Source: Lasiosphaeris hirsuta
Taxonomy: Eukaryota > Ascomycota > Sordariomycetes > Sordariales > Lasiosphaeriaceae
DNA length: 64,000 nucleotides
Direction: 5' to 3'
Assembly: GCA_030549175.1 (NCBI GenBank)
Contig: JAUKUA010000007.1
Span: forward strand, 1,178,001 to 1,242,000
The notes beneath the pieces were generated by a model that saw only the letters and a list, made by a program, of their open reading frames with translations, had not been told where the DNA came from and did no database searches. The position numbers and the translations under genes were made by a program. Within the stretch, counting starts at the first letter, position 1; each line of letters opens with the position of its first letter. Positions 61,451 through 64,000 of the stretch are shown here, one piece after another.

Positions 61451-64000
61451 ATGAACGGCCATTTTGCTGCCGTCGGCAATGGGCCGTCGGCCCAACAGTA
61501 CGAACATGGCATCCAGGTCATCGATGAGGACAAGTCTTTCAAGTTCGTGAGATTCCCGCCACGCACTCCGCGTGTCCATAAGCTGTCTCCCGCACCCAGC
61601 TGACCCAGCTCTCCCTCTGCAGCACCCACCTCAACGAGTACATGATCGAGACCCGTGTGGCCGAGGCCGGCTTCAATTACCACTTGATCTCCGTCTTCGG
61701 CTCGCAGTCGACCGGCAAGTCGACGCTGCTCAATGCCCTCTTCGGCACCGAATTCAGCGTCATGTCCGAGTCCGAACGACGCCAGACAACTAAGGGAATA
61801 TGGATGTCCAAGAACAAGAAGGAAGGCGCAAACAGCGGTGGGAGCAAGATGGCCGAGAACATTCTCGTCATGGACGTCGAGGGCACCGACGGCCGCGAGC
61901 GCGGCGAGGACCAAGACTTCGAACGGAAGAGCGCTCTCTTTGCGCTGGCCACCAGCGAGGTCCTCATTGTCAACATCTGGGAGCATCAGGTTGGCTTGTA
62001 CCAGGGCGCAAACATGGGCCTCCTCAAGACTGTTTTCGAGGTGAACCTGCAGATCTTCCTCAAGGACAGACAGTAAGTGCTTGTCATTGCGCCAGGGGTA
62101 GTGGAGCATCGCGCATTAACCCCTGTCTTCAGATCTCAGACCCGATCCCTCCTATTCTTCGTAATTCGCGACCACATCGGGACCACGCCCCTTTCCAACT
62201 TACGCAACACCTTGGTCCAAGACTTGACGAAAATCTGGTCCTCCATCTCCAAGCCACAGGGATTGGAGAACTCTAAGATCGACGACTACTTTGACTTCGC
62301 CTTTGCCGCCCTCCCCCACAAGATCCTCCAACCGGAGAAGTTCATCACCGAGGTTGAAAGACTCGGCACTCGGTTTACAGCGGGTCACCGCTCAACCAAG
62401 GATCAGGAGTTTGTGGGCGGTGTGTTCCTGCCGGAATACCACCGGAGGATACCTGCAGATGGCCTGTCAATATACGCGGAAGGCGTCTGGGACCAAATTG
62501 TCAACAACAAAGACCTCGACTTGCCCACCCAGCAAGAACTGCTCGCCCAATTCCGATGCGACGAGATCCTACGCGAGGTGCTCGTACCATTCGACACTGT
62601 TATTGCCCCGCTTGAGGAACAACAGGCCGAGGCAACACGCTCTGGAAAGACTTCTGTGCTGCCAGATCTAGGAATTACTGGAGCTGCAGCTCGCGAGAAG
62701 TGCGTCAAGGCGTTCGAGACGCAAGCTAGCAGGTATCACAAGGGCGTCTACACGGTAAAGCGTACCGAGCTCGAGACCAAGATCGACGCGCGCCTCAAGG
62801 CTCTCTACCAGGGACAACTGTCGGCAGCGCACAAGGCCGGAGTGATGGCGTTTAGTGACGCGGTCACGCACTCGGTCAAAGCTGGCCAAAAGGCGGGGGG
62901 CTCGTACGAGTTTGCCGAGATTGTCGAGAAGCAGAAGCGCAAGACATTGGATATCTTCAAGAAGGAGGCACAGAGCTTGTCCATTCCTGGTGTGGCGTGG
63001 TCCAACTTCAAGCCGCAATACCGCCTGTTCGAAACGGAGCTGAATGAGGTCAGTGCGCGGCTGCGTAAGGAGGAGATGCGACGGTTGGCTATCCGCGTCG
63101 AGCGGTGGGTCAAGTCCCGTCTTGGTGACGCTATCGGCCTGGAATTCAACAAGCTCGGCTCTGGTAGGGGCGGAACCGGCGCACCTGAGACGGGCGAGAA
63201 GCCCCCAACGGAGAAAGACCTGTGGGACCGGGTTTGGAATGCCTTTATCGGCATTGTCAAGGACGCCGAGACCAGGTTCGCCGACAGGGCTAAGAGCTTC
63301 GACGCGACCCCAGACGAGGTCCAGATTGGACTCTGGCGGTTGCGACGCAAGAGTTGGGTGGCGCTGAGGGAGAGGATTGATGAAGAGGTTATGGAGAGCA
63401 ATATTTTGATGAAGCTGCGTGAGAACTTTGAGGACAAATTCCGCTACGACGAGGAGGGTGTCCCCCGTATTTGGCGTCCCACCGACGACATCGAAGGCAT
63501 CTACACTCGGGCGCGCGAATCAACGCTCGGACTGATACCGCTTTTGTCCAGGTTCAGGTTAATGGAGACGTATGCTCCTCCGGACTTGCCGGGCTTCGTC
63601 GGGGTGCAGCCTACCGGCGCTGAGGCGGAGGACGAAGAAGATCTGGCTCCTATCGGTGGTGTCGACGAGGAGGAAGGCAAGAGTCTGGAGGAGGAGATGA
63701 CAGTTCTCAGTGAGAGCAAGAGGCAAGACCTGGTGGTCAGGTTTAAGAAGATGGCTGATGGAGTCTATGTGGAAGCCAAGAGGAGCGCGATTGGCGGCAT
63801 CACGCAGGTGCCGCTTTACTTCTACGTCATCCTCTTGGTTCTAGGGTGGAACGAGATCGTCATGAGTAAGTATCCGTCCTTCTTGGGCATAGAGACCTTG
63901 CTAACACGTTTGTCTCTAGTCTTGCGGAACCCAATGTTGTTTGTGCTCATCCTCCTCATGGGCGGTGGAACCTACGTTGCATATACGTTGAATCTACTCG
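61451..64000 (+). CDS. sey1: Sey1/atlastin-type ER-fusion GTPase, 3' end outside window
   Basis: Exons 61451-61542, 61623-62072, 62133-63865 and 63920-64000+ (introns 80, 60 and 54 nt) give about 785 residues before the edge. The P-loop is [18 protein letters not shown] (residues 56-73), the switch-2 Gly motif is [18 protein letters not shown] (DxxG at 115-118), and [17 protein letters not shown] holds the RD guanine-specificity motif near 193. Next comes a long helical bundle typical of Sey1/RHD3. The tail has an acidic loop, then hydrophobic segments [18 protein letters not shown] and [17 protein letters not shown] that form the membrane hairpin cut by the window edge. The first donor is GTTCGT; GTGAGA three codons later would break the frame, so the earlier site is preferred. 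Members fuse ER tubules by GTP-driven homodimerisation. Housekeeping gene. Confidence 0.93.

Overview
The window is nuclear DNA from a filamentous ascomycete, most likely a Sordariomycete and plausibly Sordariales. Genes are split by many short introns (about 43-82 nt) with GT..AG ends. Families include AA9 lytic polysaccharide monooxygenases, HET-domain proteins, a Clr5-domain protein, DUF3669, Zn2Cys6 regulators, Mediator subunit 18 and Sey1. Several stop patterns also fit repeat-induced point mutation (RIP). No prokaryotic feature, rRNA or convincing tRNA was seen.

Left part (1-15.4 kb) is mostly a graveyard. It holds a WD40-repeat relic with an exact 126-bp period, a patatin-like relic, an HNH-endonuclease relic, a small STAND-type N-terminal relic, a multicopper oxidase that has lost its type-1 copper cysteine, a broken secreted protein of unknown function with an 18-G tract, a broken HET-domain gene, a decayed polytopic membrane protein and an alpha/beta-hydrolase fragment. 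The one intact gene inside it is an AA9 LPMO (13.2-14.0 kb).

Middle part (16-41.4 kb) is mostly intact. It holds a histidine phosphatase convergent with a second AA9 LPMO, then a minus-strand run of an allantoate-permease-like MFS transporter, a FAD monooxygenase and a fructosamine-kinase-family protein. Next come a DUF3669 gene with one in-frame stop, a Zn2Cys6 transcription factor, a 638-aa polytopic membrane protein (intact relative of the decayed copy at 14 kb), med18, guanine deaminase, a secreted tyrosinase-like enzyme and a 763-aa HET-domain protein.

Right part (41.4-64 kb) is gene-poor. It holds a small multi-pass membrane protein, a Clr5/TPR-like protein whose Clr5 domain is split by a 404-nt intron, an 80-aa basic protein, a phenol-hydroxylase-type FAD monooxygenase convergent with an amidoligase-family gene, a probably frameshifted short gene, and sey1, which runs off the right edge. 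Long spacers carry homopolymer tracts and microsatellites.

Functionally, two LPMOs, a dead oxidase and a tyrosinase point to an oxidative plant-biomass or phenolic repertoire. Two FAD hydroxylases, a transporter and a regulator are candidates for catabolic or secondary metabolism, but co-regulation is inference. Exon structures were built by eye from splice consensus, open frames and recalled family patterns; no database search was run.
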